NCBI RefSeq assembly: GCF_002786295.1
Contig: NZ_PGTC01000018.1
Span: forward strand, 310,001 to 374,000
Reading direction: 5' to 3'
Origin: Pseudooceanicola marinus
GTDB taxonomy: Bacteria; Pseudomonadota; Alphaproteobacteria; Rhodobacterales; Rhodobacteraceae
Length of the DNA: 64,000 nucleotides
In this document: positions 33,444 to 42,477 of the stretch, in pieces
Numbering within the stretch: position 1 is the first letter of the stretch
How the letters are laid out: every line of letters begins with the position of its first letter
Translations under genes and position numbers: made by a program
The notes under the pieces: model-generated
What the model saw: only the letters and a program-made list of their open reading frames with translations
The model's database searches: none
Told to the model about the DNA's origin: nothing

Positions 33444-34094
33444 CTAGTAGCCGCCGCTCACGGCATCCTGCTCCTCATAGAAACCCCGCGCGGCGTCCAG
33501 CGTGCGCAGCGTCTCTTCCATCGACCGCGAGATGTAGAGGGGATATTCGAACAGCATGCTGACCCGCAGGTTGGGGTCGATGATGATCGTCTTGCGGATG
33601 GCAGAGGCCTCGGCCTGAAGCGGATGGATCATGCCGAAGGTGTTGGTCAGGATGCCGTCGGTGTCAGCGATGATCGGAATGGATACCCTGTGGCCGCTGC
33701 GCAGGTGGATCTCGTCCCGCCAACGGTCCAGTTCTGCGACCGGGTTGCGCGCCACGCCGATGATCCGCACGCCTTCGCGCCGCAGGTCATCCTGCACCGG
33801 CGCCATCGCGCACAGCTCGCGCGTGCAGGTTTCCGAGAAAGCGTCGGCGACGCTGAAGAAGATCGTCCAGTGCCCGCTGACATAGGGATGGAAGGTGATG
33901 CGCCCTTCCGTCGACATCCCGGAGAAGTTGGGAAAATACTCGCCGATACTGGGGGTCCACTTGGCCGCTGCGGTGTAGTCCTTGGGAACCTCGACCCAGG
34001 TGTCGGAGGTGTCATGTATCGACTGCTGCCTGGCTTGCGGCACGATCCGCCGCGGACGGACATCGGTCGCGGGCTTTCTGAAATTCTTTAACAT
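33444..34094 (-). CDS. Peroxiredoxin-like protein with altered active-site motif
   Basis: A 216-residue thioredoxin-fold protein resembling 1-Cys (Prx6/AhpC) peroxiredoxins. It has GEYFPNFSGMSTEG, then a catalytic-site region VADAFSETCTREL. There the usual PxxxTxxC reads AxxxSxxC, keeping the peroxidatic Cys but losing Pro and changing Thr to Ser. IADTDGILTNTFGMIHP and IDPNLRVSMLFEYPL follow the family pattern. The N-terminal 50 residues are basic and atypical. Peroxide reduction is possible but the motif change makes it uncertain. The gene is divergent from alr. Confidence 0.72.
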   Translation of the reverse strand: MLKNFRKPATDVRPRRIVPQARQQSIHDTSDTWVEVPKDYTAAAKWTPSIGEYFPNFSGMSTEGRITFHPYVSGHWTIFFSVADAFSETCTRELCAMAPVQDDLRREGVRIIGVARNPVAELDRWRDEIHLRSGHRVSIPIIADTDGILTNTFGMIHPLQAEASAIRKTIIIDPNLRVSMLFEYPLYISRSMEETLRTLDAARGFYEEQDAVSGGY

Positions 34095-34327
34095 ACTGTC
34101 TCTATCACTCTTACGACCGGCAGCCGGCCACACACACATAGTCCCTAGACGAAAGTCGTAGAGCCTGCCCGGGGCTGAATTTGGGGAAAATTGTGGTGAC
34201 TTAGGGGCCAAGACGGGTGACCTTGGGGAACCATGCCCCCGGCGCGCCATCCGCCCGCCCGCGACATCGAAGGGGGACGCGGCTTTTCCCCTTGCCTCTG
34301 CCCGGCGGTCGGATCAAGAAAAGGGGC

Positions 34328-35377
34328 ATGACCACCTCTCGTCTCCTCATCGATCTCGACGCGCTCCGGGCCAACTGGCGCGCGCTCGACGCCATGTCTG
34401 CGCCGGCAGTCGAAACCGGCGCCGTCGTCAAAGCCAACGGATACGGGCTCGGCGCCGCGCCCGTGTCCCGCGCCCTCGCCGAAGCCGGGGCGCGCACCTT
34501 TTTCGTCGCCGCCGCCGAAGAGGGTCTGGCCGTGCGTCAGGCGCTCGGCGACGGGCCGGCGATCCATGTCTTTTCGGGCCATATGGAGGGCGATACCGCC
34601 CTGCTGGCGCAGGCCGGGCTGACGCCGATGCTGAATTCGATTGAGCAGTTCCGCCGCCATCGCGAGGCCCTGCCCGAGGCGCCCTTTGGCATCCAGCTGG
34701 ACAGCGGGATGAACCGTTTGGGGCTGGAGCCCGCCGACTGGGCCGCCCTGCGCGACGAGGCGCTGGCGCTGGACCCGGTTCTGGTCATGTCGCACCTGGC
34801 CTGCGCGGATGAGCCCGAGCATCCGATGAACCGCCAGCAGCTGAACTGTTTCCGCGAGATGGTCGCGGGCGTCGAGGCGCCCTGCTCGCTGGCTGCCACC
34901 GGCGGCATCATCAACGGTCCCGATTATCACTTCCAGGTGACCCGCGCCGGCTGCGGCATGTACGGCGGCCTGCCCTATGCAGACGCCAAGCCCGTCGTGC
35001 ACCTGGACCTGCCGGTCATCCAGACCCGGCAGATCGAACCGGGCGAGTCGGTGGGCTATGGCAATGCCTGGGTGGCGGACCGCCCGTCGACCATCGCCAC
35101 GGTCGCGGCCGGCTATGCCGACGGGCTGCACCGGCTGATGGCCCCCGGCACGATGCTTTACGCGGGCGACACCGCCTGTCCCCTGGTCGGCCGCATCTCT
35201 ATGGATCTGATCACCGTCGACGTGACCGCGCTGACCGAGGTGCCCGACTACCTGGCGCTTCTCAACGATGTGCAGGGCGTGGACCGGCTGGCCGCCAACG
35301 AAGGCACCATCGGCTATGAGATCCTGACGTCGCTGGGTGGCCGCTACGCGCGCAGCTTCACCGGCGCCGCGGCCTGA
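34328..35377 (+). CDS. alr: Alanine racemase
   Basis: A 349-residue PLP enzyme making D-alanine for peptidoglycan. The PLP-binding Lys is in [10 protein letters not shown] near residue 40, where the more usual AYGHG is changed. The second-base Tyr lies in [13 protein letters not shown] near residue 260, and the late motif [14 protein letters not shown] is present. The stop overlaps the start of the next gene (TGATG), so alr is translated with the lipid-transport genes mlaE and mlaF. This is a cell-envelope operon. Confidence 0.92.
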   Translation: MTTSRLLIDLDALRANWRALDAMSAPAVETGAVVKANGYGLGAAPVSRALAEAGARTFFVAAAEEGLAVRQALGDGPAIHVFSGHMEGDTALLAQAGLTPMLNSIEQFRRHREALPEAPFGIQLDSGMNRLGLEPADWAALRDEALALDPVLVMSHLACADEPEHPMNRQQLNCFREMVAGVEAPCSLAATGGIINGPDYHFQVTRAGCGMYGGLPYADAKPVVHLDLPVIQTRQIEPGESVGYGNAWVADRPSTIATVAAGYADGLHRLMAPGTMLYAGDTACPLVGRISMDLITVDVTALTEVPDYLALLNDVQGVDRLAANEGTIGYEILTSLGGRYARSFTGAAA

Positions 35378-36174
35378 TGCGCGACGCCGCCTCCCTTCCC
35401 CTTCGCGCGCTCGCGGGCCTCGGCGGGGCCGTCCTGGGTCTGCTGGCCATGATCGGCCGGGTGACGCTGTTCGCCCTGTCGTTCTTCCGCCACCTGCTGA
35501 CCCCGCCCTTCTACGGGCGGGAGTTCGTCGTGTCGCTTGGCAATATCGGCTGGCTGTCGCTGCCGGTCGTGGGCATGACCGCCTTCTTCACCGGCGGCGC
35601 GCTGGCGCTGCAGATCTACGCCGGCGGCTCGCGCTTCGACGCCCAAGCCGTGGTGCCGCAGATCGTGGCGCTTGGCATGGTGCGCGAGTTGGGCCCCGTT
35701 CTGGTCGGCCTGATGATCGCGGCGCGCGTGACTTCGTCGATCGCCGCCGAGATCGCCACGATGAAGGTGACCGAACAGATCGACGCCCTGGTGACCCTGT
35801 CGACCCACCCGATGAAATACCTCACCGTGCCGCGCGTGTTGGCCGGGCTGATCGTGGTGCCGCTCCTGGTGGGGCTGGGCGACGTGATCGGCATCCTCGG
35901 CGGTTTCACCGTCGGCGTGAAATCCCTGGGCTTCAACCCGGCGGTCTACATCCGCAACACCTGGGATTTCCTCGAACCGCTGGACGTGATCTCCTCGCTG
36001 GTGAAGGGCGTGGCCTTCGGCTTCATCTCCACCCTGATGGGCTGCTATGCGGGCATGCGGTCGGGCCGTGGCGCCCAGGGCGTGGGCGAGGCCACCAAGT
36101 CCTCGGTCGAAAGCGCCTCGGTGCTGATCCTGACCGCGAACTTCATCCTGACGGGGGTCTTCTTCTCGGTATGA
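35377..36174 (+). CDS. mlaE: MlaE-family ABC transporter permease
   Basis: A 265-residue permease with five to six membrane segments and the MlaE domain motifs LGMVRELGPVLVGLMIAARV and AAEIATMKVTEQIDAL. The family moves phospholipids between inner and outer membranes. It overlaps alr by one base and mlaF by four. No MlaD-type substrate-binding gene follows, so that part must be encoded elsewhere. Confidence 0.92.
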   Translation: MRDAASLPLRALAGLGGAVLGLLAMIGRVTLFALSFFRHLLTPPFYGREFVVSLGNIGWLSLPVVGMTAFFTGGALALQIYAGGSRFDAQAVVPQIVALGMVRELGPVLVGLMIAARVTSSIAAEIATMKVTEQIDALVTLSTHPMKYLTVPRVLAGLIVVPLLVGLGDVIGILGGFTVGVKSLGFNPAVYIRNTWDFLEPLDVISSLVKGVAFGFISTLMGCYAGMRSGRGAQGVGEATKSSVESASVLILTANFILTGVFFSV

Positions 36175-36917
36175 TCCAGCTGGAAAACCTGCAGAAAAGC
36201 TTTGGCCCCCACAAGGTGCTCGCCGGTGTCGACCTGACCGTGCCTCAGGGTCGGTCGATGGTCATCATCGGCGGCTCGGGCAGTGGCAAGTCGGTGCTGC
36301 TGAAATGTATCCTCGGGCTGGAAACGCCCGACGGCGGGCGCATCCTAGTGGATGGCCAGGACGCGACCAAGGGCGACCGCGATGCCTTCCTGGCCCGCTT
36401 CGGCATGCTGTTCCAGGGCGCCGCGCTGTTCGACAGCCTGCCCGTCTGGCAGAACGTCGCCTTCCGCCTGCTGCGCGGCGCGCTGAAACGCCCCAAGGCG
36501 GAGGCGCGCGAGATCGCCATAGAAAAGCTGCGCCGCGTCGGCCTGTCGCCGGATGTGGCGGACAAGTTCCCGGCGGAGCTGTCGGGCGGCATGCAGAAAC
36601 GCGTGGGCCTCGCCCGCGCCATCGCCGCCGAGCCGCAGATCATCTTCTTTGACGAGCCGACCACCGGGCTCGACCCGATCATGGCCGGCGTCATTGACGA
36701 CCTGATCCGCGAGATCACCGCCGAGATGGGGGCCACTGCCCTGACCATCACCCACGACATGGGATCGGTCCGCGCCATCGCCGACGAGGTGGCCATGCTG
36801 CACGGCGGCAAGATCCGCTGGACCGGGCCGGTGGCCGAGCTGGACGCCTCCGGCGATCCCTACGTCGAACAGTTCATCACCGGCTCTTCCACCGGGCCGA
36901 TCGCCGCACTGCGCTGA
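36171..36917 (+). CDS. mlaF: MlaF-family ABC transporter ATPase
   Basis: A 248-residue ATPase. Walker A is GGSGSGKSVLL near residue 36, the signature is LSGGMQKRVGLARA and Walker B is IIFFDEPTTGLDPI, all as in MlaF-type lipid-transport ATPases. Its ATG overlaps the mlaE stop (ATGA). It powers phospholipid movement by the MlaE permease. Confidence 0.92.
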   Translation: MIQLENLQKSFGPHKVLAGVDLTVPQGRSMVIIGGSGSGKSVLLKCILGLETPDGGRILVDGQDATKGDRDAFLARFGMLFQGAALFDSLPVWQNVAFRLLRGALKRPKAEAREIAIEKLRRVGLSPDVADKFPAELSGGMQKRVGLARAIAAEPQIIFFDEPTTGLDPIMAGVIDDLIREITAEMGATALTITHDMGSVRAIADEVAMLHGGKIRWTGPVAELDASGDPYVEQFITGSSTGPIAALR

Positions 36918-37011
36918 CGCTCGGGCCGGCTGCGCGGCGCTGTCGCCTTTTCCCGGGGCGGTGTTGGCGCTACCAAGGGCGTGACCTGCATGTGACGAAG
37001 GGAGTCCCCGG

Positions 37012-37398
37012 ATGCATCTTCCCGGCCTGACCGAAGGCGCCCTGATCGGCTGGGGCTGGGCGGCGGCCCTGCTGATCTGGACCATCCCCATCCTGGCGGC
37101 GATCTCCCTGTGGCAGCGGCTGCAGGCGCATGAATCGGGCGACGGTTTCCGCCTGGGGCTGATCGCCGGGGTGCTTTGGGTGCTCTGGGCCGTGAGCTGG
37201 ACCCTGGGCCTGCGCCCGGCGGCGCTGCACCCTCCGCTCGGCACGCTGATCACCCTGGGTCTGGCGGTCTCGGTGCTGTGGGACTGGGCGCGCAATCTGC
37301 CGCATGCCCGCTGGCGGGTGGCCGACGTCATGACGATCGTGCTGCTGGTGGCCCTGATCGGCCTGCTCGGCTGGGCCTGGTTCCTGGGCGCCGCGTGA
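37012..37398 (+). CDS. Hypothetical four-helix membrane protein
   Basis: A 128-residue protein with four hydrophobic segments (about residues 12-32, 46-65, 72-90 and 105-125). I do not recognise a family. GAAGGGAG lies 8-15 bases before the ATG. It stands alone between mlaF and a dispersed repeat, on the same strand as the neighbours. Codon use is like the surrounding genes, so it is probably real. Confidence 0.6.
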   Translation: MHLPGLTEGALIGWGWAAALLIWTIPILAAISLWQRLQAHESGDGFRLGLIAGVLWVLWAVSWTLGLRPAALHPPLGTLITLGLAVSVLWDWARNLPHARWRVADVMTIVLLVALIGLLGWAWFLGAA

Positions 37399-37420
37399 GG
37401 ACCGCGCGTCTGACGGCGGG

Positions 37421-37485
37421 GGAAGGGGGCGCTGCCCCCTGTCTCCGTGACGGAGCCCCCCGGCTATTTCAGGCAAAGAGAATCA
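37421..37485 (+). repeat. Dispersed intergenic element, copy D
   Basis: GGGGGCGCTGCCCCC stem, a second stem (CTCCGTGACGGAG), CCCCC and a diverged core GGCTATTTCAGGC. Located between the small membrane protein gene and radA. Confidence 0.65.
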
Positions 37486-37582
37486 GATGCGGGGACGCAA
37501 GAAAACCGGCACGGCGCGCGGCGATCCCCTTTTGTTCACATCGCCCCTTGCCCGGCCGCCCTCGCTCGGGCAGAACCGGGGC

Positions 37583-38950
37583 ATGGCAAGACCCATCACC
37601 ACCTTCTCCTGCTCCGAATGCGGCGCCTCCTTCCCCAAGTGGTCGGGCCGCTGCGAGGCCTGTGGCGCCTGGAACTCGATCACCGAGGACGTGCCCCTGT
37701 CCACCGGCCCCAAGGGCAAGGGGCTGGGGTCGATGCGCGGCCAGAAGGTCGCGCTGACCGACCTGTCGGCGCGGGAAACCCCGCCGCCGCGCACCTCGTC
37801 CGGCCTGGATGAGCTGGACCGCGTGCTGGGCGGCGGCCTCGTCCCGGCCTCCGCCGTCCTGGTGGGCGGGGATCCGGGCATCGGCAAATCGACCCTGCTG
37901 CTTCAGGCTGCATCAGCTTTTGCCAACAAGGGTCTGAAAACCTTCTATATCTCCGGCGAGGAAGCCTCGGCCCAGGTGCGCATGCGCGCCGCCCGCCTGG
38001 GCCTGGAAAACGCGCCGGTGAAACTGGGCGCCGACACCGCGCTGCGCGACATCCTGACCACGTTGGACGACGAACGGCCCGATCTGGTCATCATCGATTC
38101 GATCCAGACCATGTGGTCCGACACCGTCGACAGCGCCCCCGGATCCGTCAGCCAGGTGCGCGCCGCCGCGCATGAGCTGACGACCTTCGCCAAGCGGCGC
38201 GGTGCCGCCGTCATCCTGGTGGGCCACGTCACCAAGGAAGGCCAGATCGCCGGCCCCCGCGTGGTCGAACACATGGTCGACACGGTGCTTTACTTCGAGG
38301 GCGAGCGCGGCCACCAGTTTCGCATCCTGCGCGCGGTGAAAAACCGTTTCGGCCCCGCCGACGAGATCGGCGTCTTCGAGATGACCGGCGGCGGCCTCAG
38401 CGAGGTGTCCAACCCCTCTGCCCTGTTCATGGGCGAACGCGGCCAGCCCTCCCCCGGCTCGGTGGTCTTCGCGGGCATCGAGGGCACGCGGCCCGTGCTG
38501 GTGGAGATCCAGGCGCTGGTCGCGCCCTCGCCGCACAGCCAGGCGCGGCGGTCGACCGTGGGCTGGGACGGCGGGCGGCTGGCCACCATCCTGGCCGTGC
38601 TGGAGGCGCGTTGCGGCATCCCCTTCGCGGGGCTTGATGTCTACCTGAACGTCGCCGGCGGCATGAAGGTCAGCGAACCGGCGGCGGATCTGGCTGTTGC
38701 GGCGGCCCTTCTGTCCGCCCGCGAGGACAGCGCCCTGCCCGCGGACTGCGTGGTTTTCGGAGAGATTTCGCTCTCCGGCGCCCTGCGGCCCGTGGGCCAG
38801 ACCGAAAACAGGTTGAAAGAGGCGGCGAAACTTGGTTTCTCGTCCGCGATCGCCCCTGCCGGGGGAAAGCCCGGCGGCGATCAGGGGCTGCGTCTGATGC
38901 AAATGAGCGATCTGACCAGCTTCGTCGGAGAGGTTTTCGGCGCCGGATGA
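37583..38950 (+). CDS. radA: DNA repair protein RadA
   Basis: A 455-residue recombination helper that promotes branch migration. The N-terminal zinc finger has four Cys (CSECGASF and GRCEACGAW). The RecA-like domain has Walker A GDPGIGKSTLL and the RadA-specific KNRFG motif (AVKNRFGPADEIG). The C-terminus is a Lon-protease-like fold with LDVYLNVAGGMKV. The start was set at the zinc-finger Met; an upstream in-frame extension is not family-like. It is followed 71 bases later by cvpA. Confidence 0.94.
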   Translation: MARPITTFSCSECGASFPKWSGRCEACGAWNSITEDVPLSTGPKGKGLGSMRGQKVALTDLSARETPPPRTSSGLDELDRVLGGGLVPASAVLVGGDPGIGKSTLLLQAASAFANKGLKTFYISGEEASAQVRMRAARLGLENAPVKLGADTALRDILTTLDDERPDLVIIDSIQTMWSDTVDSAPGSVSQVRAAAHELTTFAKRRGAAVILVGHVTKEGQIAGPRVVEHMVDTVLYFEGERGHQFRILRAVKNRFGPADEIGVFEMTGGGLSEVSNPSALFMGERGQPSPGSVVFAGIEGTRPVLVEIQALVAPSPHSQARRSTVGWDGGRLATILAVLEARCGIPFAGLDVYLNVAGGMKVSEPAADLAVAAALLSAREDSALPADCVVFGEISLSGALRPVGQTENRLKEAAKLGFSSAIAPAGGKPGGDQGLRLMQMSDLTSFVGEVFGAG

Positions 38951-39021
38951 GGCGTTAACACCCTGGGATCGTTCGCCAAAGGCGATCCCGCTCAGGAATA
39001 GCAAGGCGGGGACGCGGGCGT

Positions 39022-39585
39022 ATGGAAGGTTTCACTCTGATCGACGGAATCGTTGCGGCGGTCATCCTGCTGTCGGCCATCCTGGCCTATTCGCGCGGCA
39101 TGGTCCGCGAAGGTCTGGCCATCCTCGGCTGGATCGTCGCCGCCGTGGTGGCCTTCGTCTTCGCACCGCAGCTGCAACCGCTGATGAAGGAAATCCCGGT
39201 GATCGGGGAATACCTGGGCGACAGCTGTGAACTGACCATCATCGCCGCCTTCGGCGTGATCTTCGCCCTGGCGCTGGCCGTGGCCTCGCTCTTCACCCCG
39301 GCCTTCGCCTCGGTGGTTCAGCGCAGCTTCCTCGGCGGCATCGACCAGGCGGCCGGGTTCCTGTTCGGCGTAGCGCGCGGCGTCCTGCTCGTGGCGCTGG
39401 CCTTCTTCGTCTACAAGACGATGCTGACCAGCCAGGCGGTGCCTATGGTCGACAACTCGCGCTCTGCCGTGGTCTTCGACAAGCTGACCAACAAGATCGA
39501 GAGCGAAGACCCCGAGCGCGCCCTCGGCTGGATCACCACCAAGTACGAAGAGCTGGCCTCCACCTGCACCGCCGTCGAGGGCTGA
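39022..39585 (+). CDS. cvpA: CvpA family membrane protein
   Basis: A 187-residue protein with four hydrophobic segments and the CvpA pattern: FTLIDGIVAAVILLSAILAY, REGLAILGWIVA, and DQAAGFLFGVARGVLLV. The C-terminus is soluble. In E. coli cvpA is directly upstream of purF, the same order as here. Its molecular role in the inner membrane is poorly known. Confidence 0.88.
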   Translation: MEGFTLIDGIVAAVILLSAILAYSRGMVREGLAILGWIVAAVVAFVFAPQLQPLMKEIPVIGEYLGDSCELTIIAAFGVIFALALAVASLFTPAFASVVQRSFLGGIDQAAGFLFGVARGVLLVALAFFVYKTMLTSQAVPMVDNSRSAVVFDKLTNKIESEDPERALGWITTKYEELASTCTAVEG

Positions 39586-39722
39586 GGCCCCGCGCGGCCC
39601 GGCAAAGGTCATTTTCCGCCCCTTGATCCCTGTCGTGATCGTCCCGACATGGACTGACACAAGATTCCATGTGATCCTTTCGTGACACTGCGCGTCACCC
39701 GGCGTAAGAGGGGCGCGACGGA

Positions 39723-41288
39723 ATGACCGGATTCGGAGCATCTCCCTTGCAGCCCAAGCCCTCAGCCCAGGACGTCGCACAGATGACCAAGGCCGCCCGT
39801 AACGCGCCCCCCGCCTCGCTTGCCGCCCAGAAACGGTTTCACGCCCACCCCTTCGACGACGACAAGCTGAAGGAGGAATGCGGCATCTTCGGCATGACCG
39901 GGGTGACCGACGCGGCCAACTTTGTCGCCCTCGGCCTGCACGCGTTGCAGCACCGCGGCCAGGAAGCCGGCGGCATCGTCTGCCACCACCCCGAGTTCGG
40001 CTTCAACTCCGCCCGCCGCTTCGGCTACGTGCGCGACAACTTCACCTCCCAGGACGTGATGCAGACGCTGCCGGGGCCGCTGGCCATCGGCCACGTGCGC
40101 TACTCCACCGCCGGCAAGAAGGCCGCGGTGATCCGCGACGTGCAGCCCTTCTTCGGCGAGTTTTCCCGGGGCGGCGCGGCGATTGCCCATAACGGCAACA
40201 TCACCAATGCCGACGCCCTGCGTCGCGAGCTGATCGAGCGCGGCTCGATCTTCCAGTCCTCCTCGGACAGCGAATGCATCATCCACCTGATGGCCCGCTC
40301 GCTGCAGAAGGACATCCCTAGCCGCATGGAAGATGCCCTGCGCCGGGTCGAAGGCGCCTTTTCCGTCATCGCCATGACCCGCACCAAGCTGATCGGCGTG
40401 CGCGACCCGCTGGGCGTGCGGCCACTGGTGCTGGGCCGGGTGGGCGATGCCTACTGCCTCAGCTCGGAAACCTGCGCGCTGGACATCATCGGCGCCGAAC
40501 TGGTGCGCGAAGTGGCCCCGGGCGAGATGGTCATCATCACCGAGGATGGCCGCGTCGAAAGCCGCATGCCCTTCCGCCCGCAGCCGTCGAAGTTCTGCAT
40601 CTTCGAGCATGTCTATTTCTCCCGCCCCGATTCGATCATCGGCGGCCGGTCGGTCTATGAAACCCGCCGCCAGATCGGCGTGGAACTGGCCCGCGAGGCC
40701 CCGGTCGACGCCGATCTGGTCTGCCCCGTCCCCGACAGTGGCACCCCCGCCGCCATCGGCTTCAGCCAGGAAAGCGGTATCCCCTATGCCATGGGGATCA
40801 TCCGCAACCAGTACATGGGCCGGACCTTCATCGAACCGACCGAGCAGATCCGCAACATGGGCGTCCGGCTGAAGCTGAACGTCAATCGTGCCCTGATCAA
40901 GGGCAAGCGGGTGATCCTGGTCGACGACTCGGTGGTGCGCGGCACGACCTCGCGCAAGATCAAGGAGATGATCCTGGATGCCGGCGCGGCCGAGGTGCAC
41001 TTCCGCATCGCCTCCCCGCCCACGGCCTGGCCCTGCTTCTACGGCGTCGACACGCCGGAGCGGGAGAAGCTGCTGGCGGCGACCATGTCCGAGGACGAGA
41101 TGCGCGACCACCTGCAGGTGGACAGCCTGAAGTTCATCTCGCTGGACGGTCTCTACCGTGCCGCGGGCGAGGCCGCAGGCCGCGACAACAGCTGTCCGCA
41201 GTATTGCGATGCCTGTTTCTCCGGCGAATACCCGGTGGCGCCCTCGGACCAGATCGAGAAGGGCTTCCAGCTGAAGGCCGCCGAGTAA
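39723..41288 (+). CDS. purF: Amidophosphoribosyltransferase
   Basis: A 521-residue enzyme starting purine synthesis (PRPP plus glutamine to phosphoribosylamine). The nucleophile Cys is in EECGIFGMTG. The glutaminase part has ALQHRGQEAGG and GHVRYSTAG. The PRPP-binding motif is VILVDDSVVRGTTS. The N-terminus is unclear: the ATG at 39723 gives about 53 residues before the Cys, the one at 39783 about 33. Both exceed the short propeptide usual in the family. Follows cvpA, as in many proteobacteria. Confidence 0.95.
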   Translation: MTGFGASPLQPKPSAQDVAQMTKAARNAPPASLAAQKRFHAHPFDDDKLKEECGIFGMTGVTDAANFVALGLHALQHRGQEAGGIVCHHPEFGFNSARRFGYVRDNFTSQDVMQTLPGPLAIGHVRYSTAGKKAAVIRDVQPFFGEFSRGGAAIAHNGNITNADALRRELIERGSIFQSSSDSECIIHLMARSLQKDIPSRMEDALRRVEGAFSVIAMTRTKLIGVRDPLGVRPLVLGRVGDAYCLSSETCALDIIGAELVREVAPGEMVIITEDGRVESRMPFRPQPSKFCIFEHVYFSRPDSIIGGRSVYETRRQIGVELAREAPVDADLVCPVPDSGTPAAIGFSQESGIPYAMGIIRNQYMGRTFIEPTEQIRNMGVRLKLNVNRALIKGKRVILVDDSVVRGTTSRKIKEMILDAGAAEVHFRIASPPTAWPCFYGVDTPEREKLLAATMSEDEMRDHLQVDSLKFISLDGLYRAAGEAAGRDNSCPQYCDACFSGEYPVAPSDQIEKGFQLKAAE

Positions 41289-41314
41289 GGCGCGCCTTGG
41301 TCAGATCCATCGTG

Positions 41315-41343
41315 AAAGGCAGCCTCCGGGCTGCCTTTTTCTT
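41315..41343 (+). terminator. Intrinsic terminator after purF
   Basis: A 10-bp perfect stem (AAAGGCAGCC / GGCTGCCTTT) with a TCCG loop followed by TTCTTT, about 25 bases past the purF stop. A textbook terminator. Confidence 0.9.
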
Positions 41344-41443
41344 TGCGCATCTGACAGGAGGCGACCTCCCTCCTGGACCTCGCGTCACGAAAACATGTGT
41401 TCGTTTGCGATCCTCGCGGGTCAGCGGCGGTTCCCACGTCCGC

Positions 41444-41471
41444 AAAGACAGCTGCGCGCGCAACTGTCTTT
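41444..41471 (+). other. Near-perfect hairpin in non-coding region
   Basis: AAAGACAG-C-TGCGC paired with GCGCA-A-CTGTCTTT, one mismatch in a 14-bp arm, followed by CTGC. It lies about 100 bases after the purF terminator. It could be a second terminator or the 3' end of an unannotated small RNA. Confidence 0.5.
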
Positions 41472-41790
41472 CTGCACACCGTCACGACTTGTCCCGCCCG
41501 GGACGCTAACGGCCCGGGCCGCGCCCGTCCGCCCCCTCGGGCGGGCGCGATGCGTCCACCCGCGGACGACTCCGTCCCTTGGGTCAGTCCACAGACCCGG
41601 CCTGCCTGCATCTGACTAGAGACTTGAGGCACCGGTCAGAGCTCCAACCGGCGCCGCAGCCCCTGGTCGTCACGGCTTCCCTTGCGGAGGCTTGCCCTTC
41701 CCGACTTCTGAAGATGGAACAGCCCCCCCGCCGCAACAGTTGATCCTGCCAGCCCCCCTGCTACACAGGCTCAAACGAAAGGACCCGCCC

Positions 41791-42324
41791 ATGTCTCTCC
41801 TCGCTCTCGACGCCCGCTGGCGCCGCCTTCAGGACAAGTTCGGCGGCGTCTTCGACATCGGCTTCGACATGCCGGCTGCCTGGCCCCACGCCGAACCCAC
41901 CGAGGAGGCGCCCGAGGTCGTGGCCGGCCCCGATCGCCTGGCGCCGGAACTCTGCCGCCTGGGCGACAGCCGGTTCCTCCACGTCATCCTGCCGCTGCCG
42001 ATCCGGGGCGCCGACGATACGCTCTTCATCGCGCCCTGGGTCGAGGTCGGCGCGGACACCTTCTACGGCTACCTGGATCACATCACCGACGGCGCGCCCT
42101 TCGCGCCCGGCACCGGGCAGCTGGCCAACGATCTGCCGCTTTTCGCCGGCAGCCTTGGCGCCGAGGTCGAGCTGCAACCCGGCGGAGAAGGCGCGCGACC
42201 GCTGCTGGTGGCCACCGATGGCCCCCTGGCCGAGGCGCAGGACGAGGGCATTTCCTTCGATCAGCTCCTCGATCTCTACGCCGCGACGGATCACGACATC
42301 CGCGCGCAGCTCTCCGCCGACTGA
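41791..42324 (+). CDS. DUF2199-like protein lacking the zinc-ribbon
   Basis: A 177-residue cytoplasmic protein. GGVFDIGFDMPAAWPH, CRLGDSRFLHVILPLPI and APWVEVGADTFYGYL match what I know of DUF2199 proteins. Those usually carry a CxxC zinc-ribbon just before the FDIGFD segment. Here the N-terminus runs directly from LDARWRRLQDKFGG into it, with no Cys pair. AAAGGA lies about 8 bases before the ATG. Function of the family is unknown to me. Confidence 0.68.
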   Translation: MSLLALDARWRRLQDKFGGVFDIGFDMPAAWPHAEPTEEAPEVVAGPDRLAPELCRLGDSRFLHVILPLPIRGADDTLFIAPWVEVGADTFYGYLDHITDGAPFAPGTGQLANDLPLFAGSLGAEVELQPGGEGARPLLVATDGPLAEAQDEGISFDQLLDLYAATDHDIRAQLSAD

Positions 42325-42368
42325 GCGCAACCCCCGCGCCCGACAGGCAGCCTGCCGCCTGTAAAACA

Positions 42369-42423
42369 AGGCCCCCGGGCGTCCCGCCGCCGATCCCCCG
42401 GCAGGCGCCTGCGGGGCCTCTTT
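42369..42423 (+). terminator. Terminator-like structure after the DUF2199-like gene
   Basis: AGGCCCC (42369) pairs with GGGGCCT (42413), enclosing the perfect palindrome GCAGGCGCCTGC, and is followed by CTTT. Confidence 0.5.
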
Positions 42424-42477
42424 GCATCGCACGCGCCCCGTGTCAGGACCTCCTCTCGCAAGAACTGGAGAGCCTGA

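Larger units (their letters stand above)
41289..41790. other. Non-coding stretch after purF
   Basis: 502 bases with no supported gene. It holds the purF terminator and a second, nearly perfect 28-base hairpin (41444-41471). GC-rich inverted segments around 41500-41550 are also present. No tRNA signature and no family-like protein frame was seen. The size and structure would suit a small RNA. Confidence 0.5.

Noticed and set aside
39682-39698. GTGAC-N7-GTCAC upstream of purF
   Set aside because: Half-sites match the cyd-island operator, but the spacer is 7 instead of 3 bases, so a dimer with the same geometry could not bind. Left out of the regulon.
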